Assembly: GCA_028564925.1 (NCBI GenBank)
Contig: CM053026.1
Span: 126,353,386-126,417,385 of the forward strand
Direction of reading: 5' to 3'
DNA: 64,000 nucleotides
DNA from: Lithobates sylvaticus
Lineage: Eukaryota > Chordata > Amphibia > Anura > Ranidae
The notes under the pieces were generated by a model. That model saw only the letters and a list, made by a program, of their open reading frames with translations, was not told where the DNA came from and did not search any database. Position numbers and translations under genes: made by a program. Shown one piece after another: positions 10,010 to 21,202 of the stretch (its first letter is position 1; each line of letters begins with the position of its first letter).

Positions 10010-12560
10010 AAAAAAGAGTACCTGTCACTGCCTATTGCTATCATAGGGGATATTTACATTCCGTGAGATAACAATAAAAATGATAACAAAAGAAAAAAAT
10101 GGAGGGAACAGTTTTAAAATAAAATAAAAAAGCTAAATAAATAAAAAAAATTAAAAAAAAAAAAGCACCCCTGCCCCCCCCTTCTCTTGCGCAAAGGCGA
10201 ACACAAGCGTTGGTCTGGCGTCATACGTAAACAGCAATTGCACCATGCATGTGAGGTATCACCGCGAAGGTCAGATCGAGGGCAGTAATTTTAGCAGTAG
10301 ACCTCCTCCATGAATCTAATGTGGTATCATGTAAAGGCTTTTAAAGGCTTTTAAAAATGTATGTAGTTTGTCGCCACTGCGTGTTTGTGCGCAATTTCAA
10401 AGCATGTCGTGTTTGGTATCCATGTACTCGGCCTAAGATCATATTTTTTATTTCATCAAAAATTTGAGCAATGTAGTGTGTTTTAGTGCATTAAAATAAA
10501 AAAAGTGTATTTTTTCCACAAAAAATGCGTTTGAAAAATCGCTGCGCAAATACTGTGTGGAAAAAAAAAATGCAACACCCACCATTTTAATCTGTAGGGC
10601 CTTTGCTTTAACAATATATATAGTGTTTGGGGGTTCAACGTAATTTTCTTGCAAAAAAAAATATGTTTTCATGTAAACAAAAAGTGTCAGAAAAGGCTTT
10701 GTCTACAAGTGGTTAGAAGAGTGGGTGACGTGTGACATAGGCTTCTAAATGTTGTGCATAAAATGCCAGGGCAGTTCAAACCCCCCCCAAATGACCCCAT
10801 TTTGGAAAGTAGACACCCCAAGCTATTTGCTGAGAGCAATGTTGAGCCCATTACATTTTTTTTTTTTTTTTTGTCCCAAGAGATTGAATAATGAAAAAAA
10901 AAAAAAATATATATTTTTTTTTACAAAAAGTTGTCACTAAATGATATATTGCTCAAACATGCCATGGGCATATGTGGAAATACACCCTAAAATACATTCT
11001 GTTGCTTCTCCTGAGTACGGGGATACCACATGTGTGGGACTTTTTGGGAGCCTAGCCGCGTACGGAACCCCAAAAACCAATCACCGCCTTCAGGCTTTCT
11101 AAGGGTGTAATTTTTTTATTTCACTTCTCACTGCCAATCACAGTTTCGGAGGCCATGGAATGCCCAGATGGTATAAAACCCCCCAAAATGACCCCATTTT
11201 GGAAAGTAGACACCCCAAGCTATTTGCTGAGAGGTATTGTGAGTATTTTGCAGATCTCGCTTTTTGTCACAAAGTTTTGAAAATTGAAAAAAGAAAAAAA
11301 ATATTTTTTTTTCTTTACTTTCTTCATTTTCAAAAACAAATGAGAGCTGTAAAATACTCACCATGCCTCTCAGCAAATAGCTTGGGGTGTCTACTTTCCA
11401 AAATGGGGTCATTTGGGGGGGTTTTGTGCTATTTTGGCATTTTATGGCCTTCAAAACTGTGATAGGTAGTGAGGAGTGAAATCAAAAATTTGCACCCTTA
11501 GAAATTCTGAAGGCGGTGCTTGGGTTTCGGGGCCCCGTACGCGGCTAGGCTCCCAAAAAGTCCCACACATGTGGTATCCCCATACTCAGGAGAAGCAGCA
11601 AAATGTATTTTGGGGTGCAATTCCACATATAACTATGGCATGTGTGAGCAATATATCATTTAGTGACAACTTTTTGAATTTTTTTTTTTTTTTTTTTTGT
11701 CTTTATTCAATCACTTGGGACTAAAAAAAAAAATATTCAATGGGCTTAACATGCCTCTCAACAAATAGCTTGGGGTGTCTATTTCCAAAATGGGGTCATT
11801 TGGGGGGGTTTTGTGCTATTTTGGCATTTTATGGCCTTCGAAACTGTGATAGGTAGTGAGGAGTGAAATCAAAAATTTGCACCCTTAGAAATCCTGAAGG
11901 CGGTGCTTGGGTTTCGGGGCCCCGTACGCGGCTAGGCTCCCAAAAAGTCCCACACATGTGGTATCCCCATACTCAGGAGAAGCAGCTAAATGTATTTTGG
12001 GGTGCAATTCCACATATAACTATGGCATGTGTGAGCAAATAGCTTGGGGTGTTACTTTCCAAAATGGGGTCATTTGGGGGTTTTGTACTTCCCTGCCATT
12101 TAGCACCTCAAGAAATGAGATAGGCAGTCATAAATTAAAAGCGGTGTAAATTCCAGAAAATGTACTCTAGTTTGTAGACGCTATAACTTTTGCGCAAACC
12201 AATAAATATACGCTTATTGGCATTTTTTTTTTTACTAAAGACATGTGGCTAAATACATTTTGGCCCAAATGTTTGATTAAAATTGAGTTTATTGGATTCT
12301 TCTTATAACAAAAAGTAGAAAATATCTTTTTTTTTCAAAATTTGGGGGGGGGGGGGGGGGTGGGGGGGTGGTTGTGGTTGGGGGTGGGGGGTTGGGGGGG
12401 TTGGTTGGTTGGTTTTTTGGTGGGGGGGGGGGTTGTGGGGGTGTTGGGTTGGGGGTTGGTTTGGGGTGGTTTTTTTTTCACCAAAAAATAAAAATCACAG
12501 AGGCAATCAAATACCCCGAGCCAATTCCGTTTGGGTACAACATTGCATGACCCACGAAGC
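10010..12560. repeat. complex ranid-type repeat with giant inverted and direct duplications
   Basis: Non-coding repeat block. A module holding 'ccccattttggaaagtagacaccccaag', 'cacatgtggtatccc' and 'agttgtcacta' occurs once inverted (10760-11290) and twice direct (11320-11835 and about 11765-12080). The first two make a palindrome. The block ends in the T-rich half of the 1722-2700 family. Open frames inside are on both strands of the palindrome and are not genes. Confidence 0.65.
10760..11835. repeat. ~0.5-kb-arm inverted repeat (palindrome)
   Basis: The left arm (10760-11290) reads, on the opposite strand, as the right arm (about 11320-11835), with an A/T-rich centre near 11,300. Matching landmarks in mirror order are the 'cccaagctatttgctgagag', 'cggctaggctccc' and 'cacatgtggtatcccc' blocks. 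Confidence 0.8.
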
Positions 12561-12640
12561 TCGATCATTTGTTTTTTTTGGGGGGGGGGGGTTCTTTTAT
12601 TTTTGTTTTTTTTGGGGGGGGGGGGGTTCTTTTATGTTCA
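12345..12640. repeat. degenerate G/T-rich low-complexity tract
   Basis: Long G runs mixed with T and GGTTGGTT steps, then two copies of a T-run/G-run/'ttcttttat' unit (about 12568-12630). It replaces sequence that in other copies of this repeat is a plain T-rich segment. Confidence 0.8.
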
Positions 12641-12727
12641 TGGCAGGTGAGGCTCTGCCTAACTTTTTTCTTTACAAGTACATTTTGGAACTACTGATTA
12701 AAGGGGGAGAGGGTGCTGACAGTATAA

Positions 12728-13070
12728 GGCCCCTTTCAGGTCAAGCGGAATCCTCCAAGCGGATCCTCCTGCTCTGCTGATCCCCACTGAGCAGGCAGAT
12801 GACAGGTCGTGACACAGCCCGCTGTTCTCTATGGGGTGGTCAGATGGAAACGGACTGTCTGTTTCCATCCGACTGTCATCCGATCTGACAGATCAGACAG
12901 ATGGGGAACGTGTCTATTTTTAGGGGACTGGATCGGATGCCAGCGGCTGTCAGCGAACACATGTCTGCTGACATCCGCAGCTCCATAGAGAACAATGGGT
13001 GTTTCCGAACGGGTCCTCCTGAAAAGCGGTCAGGCGGACTCGATCGATCCACTGGTGTGAAAGGGGCCTC
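12728..13070. mobile_element. TIR element (MITE)
   Basis: Ends AGGCCCCTTTCA / TGAAAGGGGCCT about 340 bp apart, with internal inverted 'gttctctatgg'/'ccatagagaac' and 'ggaaacggactgtctgtttcc' palindromes. Non-coding. Target duplication not clear. Confidence 0.6.
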
Positions 13071-13079
13071 AGAAGACCT

Positions 13080-14040
13080 TGCCTTTTACTGATTTAAAGC
13101 CTAATTGAACCTTCAATTTAAATGAGATAAATACATTCCAGGTGCATCAAAAGAAAACATTTTCAAAGATTTACAGTTTATTTTCTTTAGAAAACAGCTG
13201 CAGAGTTGAATCCTTGCTCTCTGTGGGAAAACAAGTTACAAATGTTACTGTGTTGCGGTTTAGTTCATTTTGCATGACACCCCAAAGCACTAAGGTGATG
13301 CACTAAGGTTTCGGGGCCCCACACTCTCCCCTGAACTCCTCTCAAATTAGGACATATGGCTGAATCTGTAGAGCTGCTTCGTCTGCATTCACTTCCATAG
13401 GCTGCTGGTGTAAAGCTCCAGGAACTACAGCCACATAGACAAACGCCTCATTCACGCTGTGTGGGTCTCATGTGAATGAGGCCTATGACATTAAACACCT
13501 TTTGTGTGGATACACCTTGAATTTATCTGAGTTAATATGAAGAATTAGTTGTGCTTTTATAGACTTCTGAATCCTGTACTGTCCACTATGGTCACTTCAT
13601 GGTGACCATAGTGGTTTGCTCTGTAAACTGTGTCCTGTGAATTTCAGTATAGGCCATGTGCATACTGTATATTGTACTGTGGCTGAACGACGGCTGCATA
13701 CAGATTTACTTTGGTCCAGTTGAGTATCAAGAGGATAACATACATCTGTATAGTTCATGTAGACCGTATTCCAATTTATAATCATAAATAACCCAAAAAG
13801 ACTAAGGGCAGAAACGAAATGCCCACCACCACTCCTTAATTATCAAGCACAGGTCCTATTGGCCATTAATGTAAAATGTGAACTAGAATCCATATTAAAT
13901 TTTTTTTATCGATTATAGACAAATGTGGAAGTGTTCTTGTTATCAACACCAAGTAGTAGATTTTCACCTGTGGTCTACCAGTGCAGTGTAGAAGAATAGA
14001 AGGAAGAATTGAATTGGCTGCTACATCCAACTTTCCTTGT
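13080..14040. other. unannotated intergenic stretch
   Basis: No gene or bounded repeat recognised. It contains a perfect 13-bp-arm palindrome at about 13579-13612 (CCACTATGGTCAC / GTGACCATAGTGG). Confidence 0.5.
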
Positions 14041-14042
14041 TT

Positions 14043-14306
14043 TAGGCTGGGTTCACACTATTGCGAATTGGAATGCAGGTTTCACTGCATCCAATTCCCA
14101 TGTCAGGAGATTGTGACTGGCTCTCAATGGAGGCTCCGGAGCGAATTGCACAGAGGTCCTGTGCATCTTCTGGTCCGTTTCAGGTCTGATTTTGGCCAAA
14201 AATTTCTTGGCTGAATTTGGAACGAAATCGGACCTGAAACAGTGAACAGGGTCGCACCGGACCTCTGCTGTGACTTTCTCCGTACTGCAATGTAAACCCA
14301 TCCTCA
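14043..14306. mobile_element. TIR element (MITE) with 'aggctgggttcacac' end
   Basis: The left end TAGGCTGGGTTCACAC pairs imperfectly with the right end (TGTAAACCCATCCT). The interior has 'gcctgatttt'-type inverted blocks. Related copy at 34525-34768. Confidence 0.55.
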
Positions 14307-14309
14307 GAC

Positions 14310-15090
14310 ACTTTTATAAATTGGGCTCAGTAACAACCATGTGAGCATGATGACATCTTATCTTATATACTCCATGATGTTGTTTCTGTTAGTAAAAAAG
14401 AGAAGAAAGAATCTTGAGTAAAGGCATGGGCTTTGCTCCTGGCTGTTACTTTTGTCATTCTTATTGCTTATTGGCTGCAGTTTAAATGCAATATTTATTT
14501 GTAAAGTACCAGTCATATTTCATTTTGTATTAATTTACAACAGAAAAATCAAAGACACAAACTAAATGGATGTAACAGGCTACTTCACCCCCCCTCTCTT
14601 TTTTTCTCTCTCTTCCCCCTTTTTTCATTTTCCTTCTGTCTTTTTTCAGCTTTTCAGTCTCTCTTCACAACTTTCATTTTTCCTTTTCTCACTCTCCTGT
14701 TTTTTCTCTTTCTTCTTTTTCTCAATTCATTCACATTTCTTGGTGACCTCTGTCTGGGTTTTATCTAACCCTCCTACACTTCTTGTCACCTTGATCACCA
14801 TTTTATCACGGGATCTGCCGCTTTTTATTTTGGCATGATCCATCATCATTACCTGGCAATTGAGTGTATTTTATTCATTTTATCTGGACACTAGCCCTTT
14901 GGTTTTGTATAAATTGCCTCCCCCAGTCGCCGTGGGAGGCCCGACCAGGTGACCTCTATGCCCTGATGGTACTGGGATCTGGGTAAGCAGCTGTCTGTTG
15001 TGATCTTTTGTTACCCTTGTTTCTCCAAATATATTTAAAGCTGCAATGTTTTAAAGATATCATTGCCACTATATTATGGAATGTTTATAT
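14310..15090. other. unannotated stretch including a pyrimidine-rich tract
   Basis: About 14580-14740 is strongly T/C-rich. The rest leads into the hammerhead-like motif and may be part of the same retroelement, but its edges are not visible to me. Confidence 0.4.
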
Positions 15091-15096
15091 CTTTTT

Positions 15097-15166
15097 CAGA
15101 TGTATTCCCTGTATTTCCTGATGAAGCGGTCACACCGTGAAACTAGTCGAAATACCACACCATCTG
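15097..15166 (+). ncRNA. hammerhead-ribozyme-like motif (type I)
   Basis: In order: distal helix I (CAGATG, 15097-15102); internal loop; proximal helix I (GTATTTC, 15111-15117); core CTGATGA (15118-15124); helix II GCGGU/ACCGU with a 3-nt loop; core GAAA (15139-15142); palindromic helix III ACTAGT; cleavage triplet GTC ending at 15148; helix I returning strand GAAATAC (15149-15155) and CATCTG (15161-15166). Both helix I arms are perfect. Odd points are one extra A before helix II and a G-U closing pair. The very short palindromic helix III would favour action as a dimer, as known for retroelement hammerheads. Activity is unproven. Confidence 0.7.
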
Positions 15167-15641
15167 TAATTTTAGAAATAAATTGTGTTTTTTTGCACTA
15201 ATAAATCATTGTTTAACTTTTTATGTCAGTTTACATATTCATTTCTATATTTTTCAACCTGTACCGAGATAGTCCGCATGCTTCTCTTTCCTGGTGGGTC
15301 TTGGTTGGGGACCAGACTCCCAAACCTCTATTTTACTTAATTCGGATGATGGTACATTTGATATTTATTGTTACACAATTTTTCTGCATTTTGTGAGGCC
15401 ACACATTTTTCACTGTGTATTGCTCTTTGACCAAGCTGCTTGCTGGGCAGACAATCCAGAGACAGGCTGTGTGCATCCATAGACACACAGCGGCCCGGCC
15501 CCACCTCCCACTCCCTTCTCACAGGATTTTACTGACAGTAGCCGATGTCCCCTTTAATAGACCCACAGCTGACTCTCCAACACAAGTGGGGTAGCAGCAG
15601 CCCAAAAGTCCCTAAGATCTCTCAGAACCATCTGTACTCAC

Positions 15642-15766
15642 CAGAGGCGTAACTAGAATCTTCAGGGCTCCAGTACAAATAAACATGAATGGTCCCCTGA
15701 CCATGACAGGGGCCCTTACCACTGATCCTGGAGCTCTTTACTCCCATTGCGAGCCCTTTATTCTGC
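15642..15766. mobile_element. hAT left-end fragment
   Basis: Begins CAGAGGCGTAACTAGAA, close to the CAGGGGCGTAACTAG ends of vertebrate hAT elements. No matching right end is visible; it is followed by the MITE at 15767. Confidence 0.5.
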
Positions 15767-16150
15767 ACCCTTTTACACTGAGGCAGTTTTCAGGCGTTTT
15801 AGCGCTAGAAATAGCACCTGTAAAGCGCCTGAAAACTGCCGCCCATGCTGCCCGAATGTGAAAGCCTGAGTGCTTTCACATTGGGGCAGTGTGCTTGCAG
15901 GGTGTTAGAAAAAGTTCTGCAAGCAGAATCTTTGGGGCAGTTTGGGAGCGCTGTATACAGCGCTCCCAAAATGCCCTGCCCATTGAAATGAATGGGCAGC
16001 GCTTTCAAAGCGCCTGAAAAGCACTTTGGAAGCGCAGCAACACAGGTGTTTTAACCCCTTCTTCAGCCGAAAAGCGCCACTTAGACAGCATTAAACAAGT
16101 GGCGATTTAGCGCTGGCGCTCAGGCGGCCCCAGTGTGAAAGTAGCCTTAG
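15767..16150. mobile_element. TIR element (MITE)
   Basis: Left 'ttttacactgaggcag' and right 'ggccccagtgtgaaag' are imperfect inverted ends. The interior is rich in short inverted GCGCTTT/AAAGCGC and 'caggcg' blocks. Non-coding. Confidence 0.6.
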
Positions 16151-18773
16151 AGAAGTTGAATAGTAATAGAAAAATACAGAGCTCCCTCTAGTGGCTAATC
16201 TATAAATTGCTCTATTTAATAAAATAGAAAAATGGCAGGGCAAGATTGTATTAATGTGACAGTCAAATACAAAATCAATTCAAGGTAAATACTTCAATAA
16301 TAACTTTTAATACGTGCTCACTTTATGTATTTACTTTACAGAGCAGAATTTCAATATTACATACAGTATATGCAGACAAAATTATTTAGTTAAAATTATT
16401 TGGAGTCTGTGTAAAAAATTTTAAATTGTGTGGCAGCATTATCGATTGTCCATAGCAACCTATTAAAGTCCAGTGACAGTCTGAATAAAAACACGCTGTG
16501 ATGCTGTATTTGTATTTATACATCAAGGTGACTTCTTGGATTGTAAGGAGAGTTTCCACACTGATAAGGTTACACTGCCTTCTCAGGCAATAATAATGTG
16601 TAACTAGATCCTGCCTCCCATGCGTTATCCAGTCATACACACGTAAACAGCATTACATGTAATTTGAAGAAGGCTTTTATTTAGTGAACATTTAGTACTA
16701 ATTACTATGTAGTTTTTTTTATACTATCCAATAGTGAGGTATTAGACCGCAAGCCAGATATTGTGATTTTTTTTTTCCAGTGCTGCTGGCTTGGGCACAT
16801 GGTTTGGAATTTGCTCTAGATGCACATAATGTGATGGGGCATTTCTGGATTATTTCAATGTTTCTTGAATACATGGTTCTCACTTCTTCCTCCTCTTTAA
16901 CCCATTTTGACACAGTTAGTGCCCAGACTATGGACAATGAACTATTTATGTATTCTTAACTAGGACCACATATAGGGGGTACAGCCAGTCCTCCAGGACC
17001 TGGATCAGGTCCAATTGCATACTTCCCAACATTCTGAGATGGCAATGAGGTACACCTATTAGCAAAAGTATGTAGACATAGGACACTCCCCCTGCCACTC
17101 CCCCCTTAAAGGAGAATTGTACAAAAAAAATGATTGGTTAAGCCCACAAGTGCTTTTTTACCACTACTATTCCTTTATATTGGCTTTTGGCATTTGAAAA
17201 TGCAGCAATTTAGAAATTGGATGAAAGGTTTAGCACTGTAAAATACTTTTTGATAGGTAAGTAGTGCATTTTATATATAACTATATAGATTAGACCAAAA
17301 TGTGGGACAAATGGGGAGGAAAGAGGGACAGAGGGACTGGTCACCTGGGCCTGGAAGCGTACACAGCAGCCAGAGTGAAGCGATTGCTGAAATTCTGCTA
17401 GAGATGCTTGACTGACAGCTGAGACCATGGGCTGGGGCATGGCCACATGTGGCTAAGCAAGGAAGGAATTGCCAAAATGACAGAACTTCTAAACATTCAT
17501 TGTCAGGGAGGCAGGTTGAAGGGAAGAAAAAGGGGGGGAGCCTTCTCCATCATCATGTCTATCAGCTCACCATTATAATGGAGGTCTGCTTTAAGGCCTG
17601 CGGGGGGGGGGGGGGGGGGGGGTACAGCCACCAAGTTGCTCCTTTAAAATCCTTCCAAGAAGGAAAATTAGTAAATTTCCTCCTGGTGGGATCACATAAA
17701 TATTTGGGGTGGATCATGACTAAGAGAGACCTGCCTGGCAATTTTCGAAGGGAGAAACCAGGAGAGAGAGATGACCTAAGAACTATCCTTTTTAGCTAAA
17801 CCCAAGAAAAAAAAATCACCCCTCTACCATTGGGCAGATCAAGATACACCACCGTTGGAACAGAACTGCTGAATGATCAATTGAGAAGGTGTTAGTTTGA
17901 ATAGACTTGTAAAATAAAATTGAGTTGGACCCCTGACCTTAGGGGAGACTCAATGTCTTCAGGGAATTTCATGTTGAACACCTATGGTTGGATGCAACTT
18001 CCAGAGCGCTTGACTAAACTCCATTGTACTTTAGGCACGCTTTATCTGTTTTAATGCAATGTTTTACACTATTGAAAACTGCTGTTTTTTATAGATAAAA
18101 AACGTGAAAAAAATTTAGTTGGACCAAGTTTATGGCTGCTTCATATGTCTGAAGTGGATTATTAGTAACCTTACTGCTGTGAAGTGGGATAGTACTTCAC
18201 ACTAAACTGTAAATCTCATGAGATACCCACATGGAGAAGAGGGATCCTGATGTACCCAACTGTGGACCCTGGTCAGGCTAGGGGATTGGGGTTGATAGGG
18301 AAATGAGAACCTGTTCTGGAAACATGTGCAAGACACCTGGCCCTGTGCAGTGAATGTCCCCAGCTAAAGGCTGCATCCCAATTGACATGAATAGGACCAC
18401 CCACACACAGATGCACAGAACACCTGTACATTCTGTAAGGGCAAACATAGCCCTTCACACAGATGTACACCTAAATATGCCCTTGTGAATGGTGTTAAGG
18501 CTTGTGTAGATGTGCTATAATTTGGCCCCAAACTCCTTTTCTTTCAACACAAGTCAATAGTAAAGCATAAAGAGCAAAAAATGGCATATAGAAATCTGCT
18601 GCCCTCTACTGTCTGAATATGTAGATGCTTGTAAATATATTATGTATGCACTTCCTGTCCCTGGGCCATTGGCTTTGAAACCCCAGAAGGAGGAAGTGGA
18701 GAGAGCGAAGGAGAGAGAAAGTCTCAGTCACATGTCCTGTCCATACTGCTAAATCCATACTTGCCTTGACACC
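16151..18773. other. unannotated intergenic stretch
   Basis: No gene or bounded repeat recognised. A poly-G run lies at about 17599-17621. The open frames here lack recognisable domains. Confidence 0.45.
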
Positions 18774-19421
18774 TGAGGGGCTCCGCTGATGGAGACACTG
18801 ATGTAAGGAGGGGCTCCGCTGCTGGGGACACTGATGTAAGGAGGGTCTCCACTGCTGGGGACACCAGATGTAAGGAGGGGCTCCGCTGTTGGGAACACTG
18901 TAAGGAGGGTCTCCGTTGATGGGGACACTAATGTAAGGGGTGACTCCACTGCTGGGGACAATGATGTAAGGAGGGGCTCTGCTGCTGGGGACACTGATGT
19001 AAGGAGGGGCTCCGCTTCTGGGGACACTGATGTAAGGAGGGGCTCCGCTTCTGGGGACACTGATGTAAGGAGGGGCTCCACTGATGGGAACACCAGATGT
19101 AAGGGGGCTCCGCTGATGGGGAAACCAGATGTAAGGTGGGCTCCGCTGCTGGGGACACCAGGTGTAAGGAGGGGCTCCGCTGCTGGGGACACCAGATGTA
19201 AGGAGGGGCTCCACTGCTGGGGACACCAGATGTAAGGAGGATCTCCGCTACTGGGCACCACCTGATGTAAGGAGGGACTCCACTGGGGGCACCTGATGTA
19301 AGGGTGGACACTGCTGGAGGCATCTGATGTAAGGACAGACTCTGCTGGGGCAGCTGATGTAAGGGCGGACTCTGCTGAGAATGCCTGATGTAAGGAGGGA
19401 CTCTGCTGGGGGCACCTGATG
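18774..19421. repeat. minisatellite A, ~36-bp unit
   Basis: About 18 copies of a unit like 'ggggacactgatgtaagg' plus 'aggggctccgctgct', degrading toward the right end. Long minus-strand open frames rich in Ser-Pro-Ala come from the repeat and are not genes. Confidence 0.95.
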
Positions 19422-19847
19422 GCATCTGGATGCAGGCGACATGGCAGGTGACACACTCAGGGCTCCCACTGATTCTGCATTTTGGTGAGTTGAATGATTT
19501 CATTTTATATTACAATGTAATAATAGAAATTATGCGCTTCAATCAAATATAATACAATAATTATAATAAGACTCCGCCTATAGGCAAAAAAGTGTTCCTA
19601 TAATTCTTTCTACAATGTTGGCAACTATGTAAATCCCAAGCAAGAAGAGACTACTATGTAAGTATTATTATAATCTAACAGTTTAACTACAGCTGTTGAG
19701 TGTATATCTAGATCCTTGTGACAGACAGAGTATCTCTGCCCTTTCCTTGTTATTATTTTACATGCAAAGTGCCAGATAGCTTGGTCTGTGCTATTGTATG
19801 TGTAGTGGTCACCTTCCAGTTTAGTTTACATGCAGCTCCTGCAGTAA

Positions 19848-20128
19848 AACTGCACTGATGTACTGCAATATACTCCGTTAAATGCGCACTAATGCACTAC
19901 AATATAAAGCGGTAAACGTGCACCAACGCACTGCAATATACTGCAGTAAACGTTCAATAACACACTGAAATATACTGTGTTAAACGTGCACCAATGCACT
20001 GCAATATACTGCGGTAAACATGCAGCAACGCACTGGAATATACTGCGTTAAACGTGTACTAACACACTGCAATAAACTGTGGTAAATGTGCAGTAATGCA
20101 CTGAAATATATTGCAGGAAACCTGCCCT
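19848..20128. repeat. minisatellite B, ~34-bp unit
   Basis: About 8 diverged copies of 'actgcaatatactgcggtaa' followed by 'acgtgcaccaacgc'. Confidence 0.9.
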
Positions 20129-20511
20129 GACAAAAAAAAAAAGACACAAAAGGAAAAAATGAATGGTCGCACTATACTCACACTGTACTCTCACTAGATT
20201 CACACTAAAATTATACTTTACACTCAGAATAGAATCACAGTATTCCACTATAGCACAGAAGCTCACTAGTAGCACTGAATAGAGCCCTGTTCTCCATGCC
20301 AATATCACACTGCAAATGACCGCTATGGGAAGAATATTTGTATAGTGTGGGGTGGGACTAAAAGCAATGAGCCATGATTGGATAGAGTCATCATGACAGT
20401 TTCCAATAAGGGCTCTGACAGTGCTATGTGCCCTGATTGGGCAAACCTTATTGCTGCAGCCTATCAGGGCTTCCAATGCACTGTGCGGCGGCGCAGTGCA
20501 TTGTGGTAGTT

Positions 20512-20790
20512 AAGTGCCCAGGACATATTACATGGAAACAAGGCACATTATAATAGAGTAGGGCACTTTACATGGGAGCAGGACACATTATAAGGGGGTA
20601 GGACAGATTACATGAGAGCAGGGAATATTACAGAAGGGCAGGGCACATTACATGGAACCAAGGCACAATACATTGGAGCAGGGCCCATTACATAGGGGCA
20701 GGGCTCTTTACATGGAAGCAGGGCACATTACATGAGGGGAGGACCCATTATATAAAGGCAGGGCCCATTACATAAGGGCAGAGCACAGGT
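20512..20790. repeat. minisatellite C, ~24-bp unit
   Basis: About 11 diverged copies of a 'gcagggcacattacatgg'-type unit. Confidence 0.9.
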
Positions 20791-20977
20791 ACAGAGCAAG
20801 TCCCAACATTCTGCAGCTCTGTGACTTCTAGCACCCCCCGCTGAAAGTCCGGCCCCCGGGGGAGGGAGAGCAGCTTGGGAGTGTGATCAGGTGGAGATGC
20901 TAAATACTATGTCTACTGACCACCAGTGTGAATTGGGGGGAGGGGGTTGGGGGTAGAATAGCACTGCCACTGACCAC

Positions 20978-21192
20978 TAAGGATGGGCTCAGGCGTGTTC
21001 GCACACTCCACGTGCAGAGCCCGCCAGGAAGTTGGCATGGCGCTGCGCTAATCACAGGCAGTGAGACATTTCCCGATCTTTGCAGCCGCACGTCGGGACA
21101 ATGTCTCACTGCCTGTGATTAGCGCAGCGCCGTGCCGACTTCCTGGCGGGCTCTGCACGTGGAGTGTACGAACACGCCTGAGCCCATCCTTA
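20978..21192. mobile_element. fold-back hAT-type MITE, copy 3
   Basis: Same family as 3730-3940, with ends TAAGGATGGGC / GCCCATCCTTA and almost complete internal pairing. It is flanked by a perfect 8-bp duplication CTGACCAC (20970-20977 and 21193-21200). It sits at the left edge of minisatellite D, whose unit contains a related 'cactgacacc' phrase. Confidence 0.88.
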
Positions 21193-21202
21193 CTGACCAC
21201 CA

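Noticed and set aside
12335-12780. Gly-rich and Pro-rich open frames on opposite strands
   Set aside because: Products of the G/T low-complexity tract; no evidence of coding.
13579-13612. Perfect 13-bp-arm palindrome as a transposon or operator
   Set aside because: Too short to be an element and isolated; no related copy or target duplication seen.
18606-19503. Three long overlapping minus-strand open frames rich in Ser, Pro and Ala
   Set aside because: They coincide with the 36-bp minisatellite and are open in several frames at once, as expected when the unit lacks stops and its length is a multiple of three.
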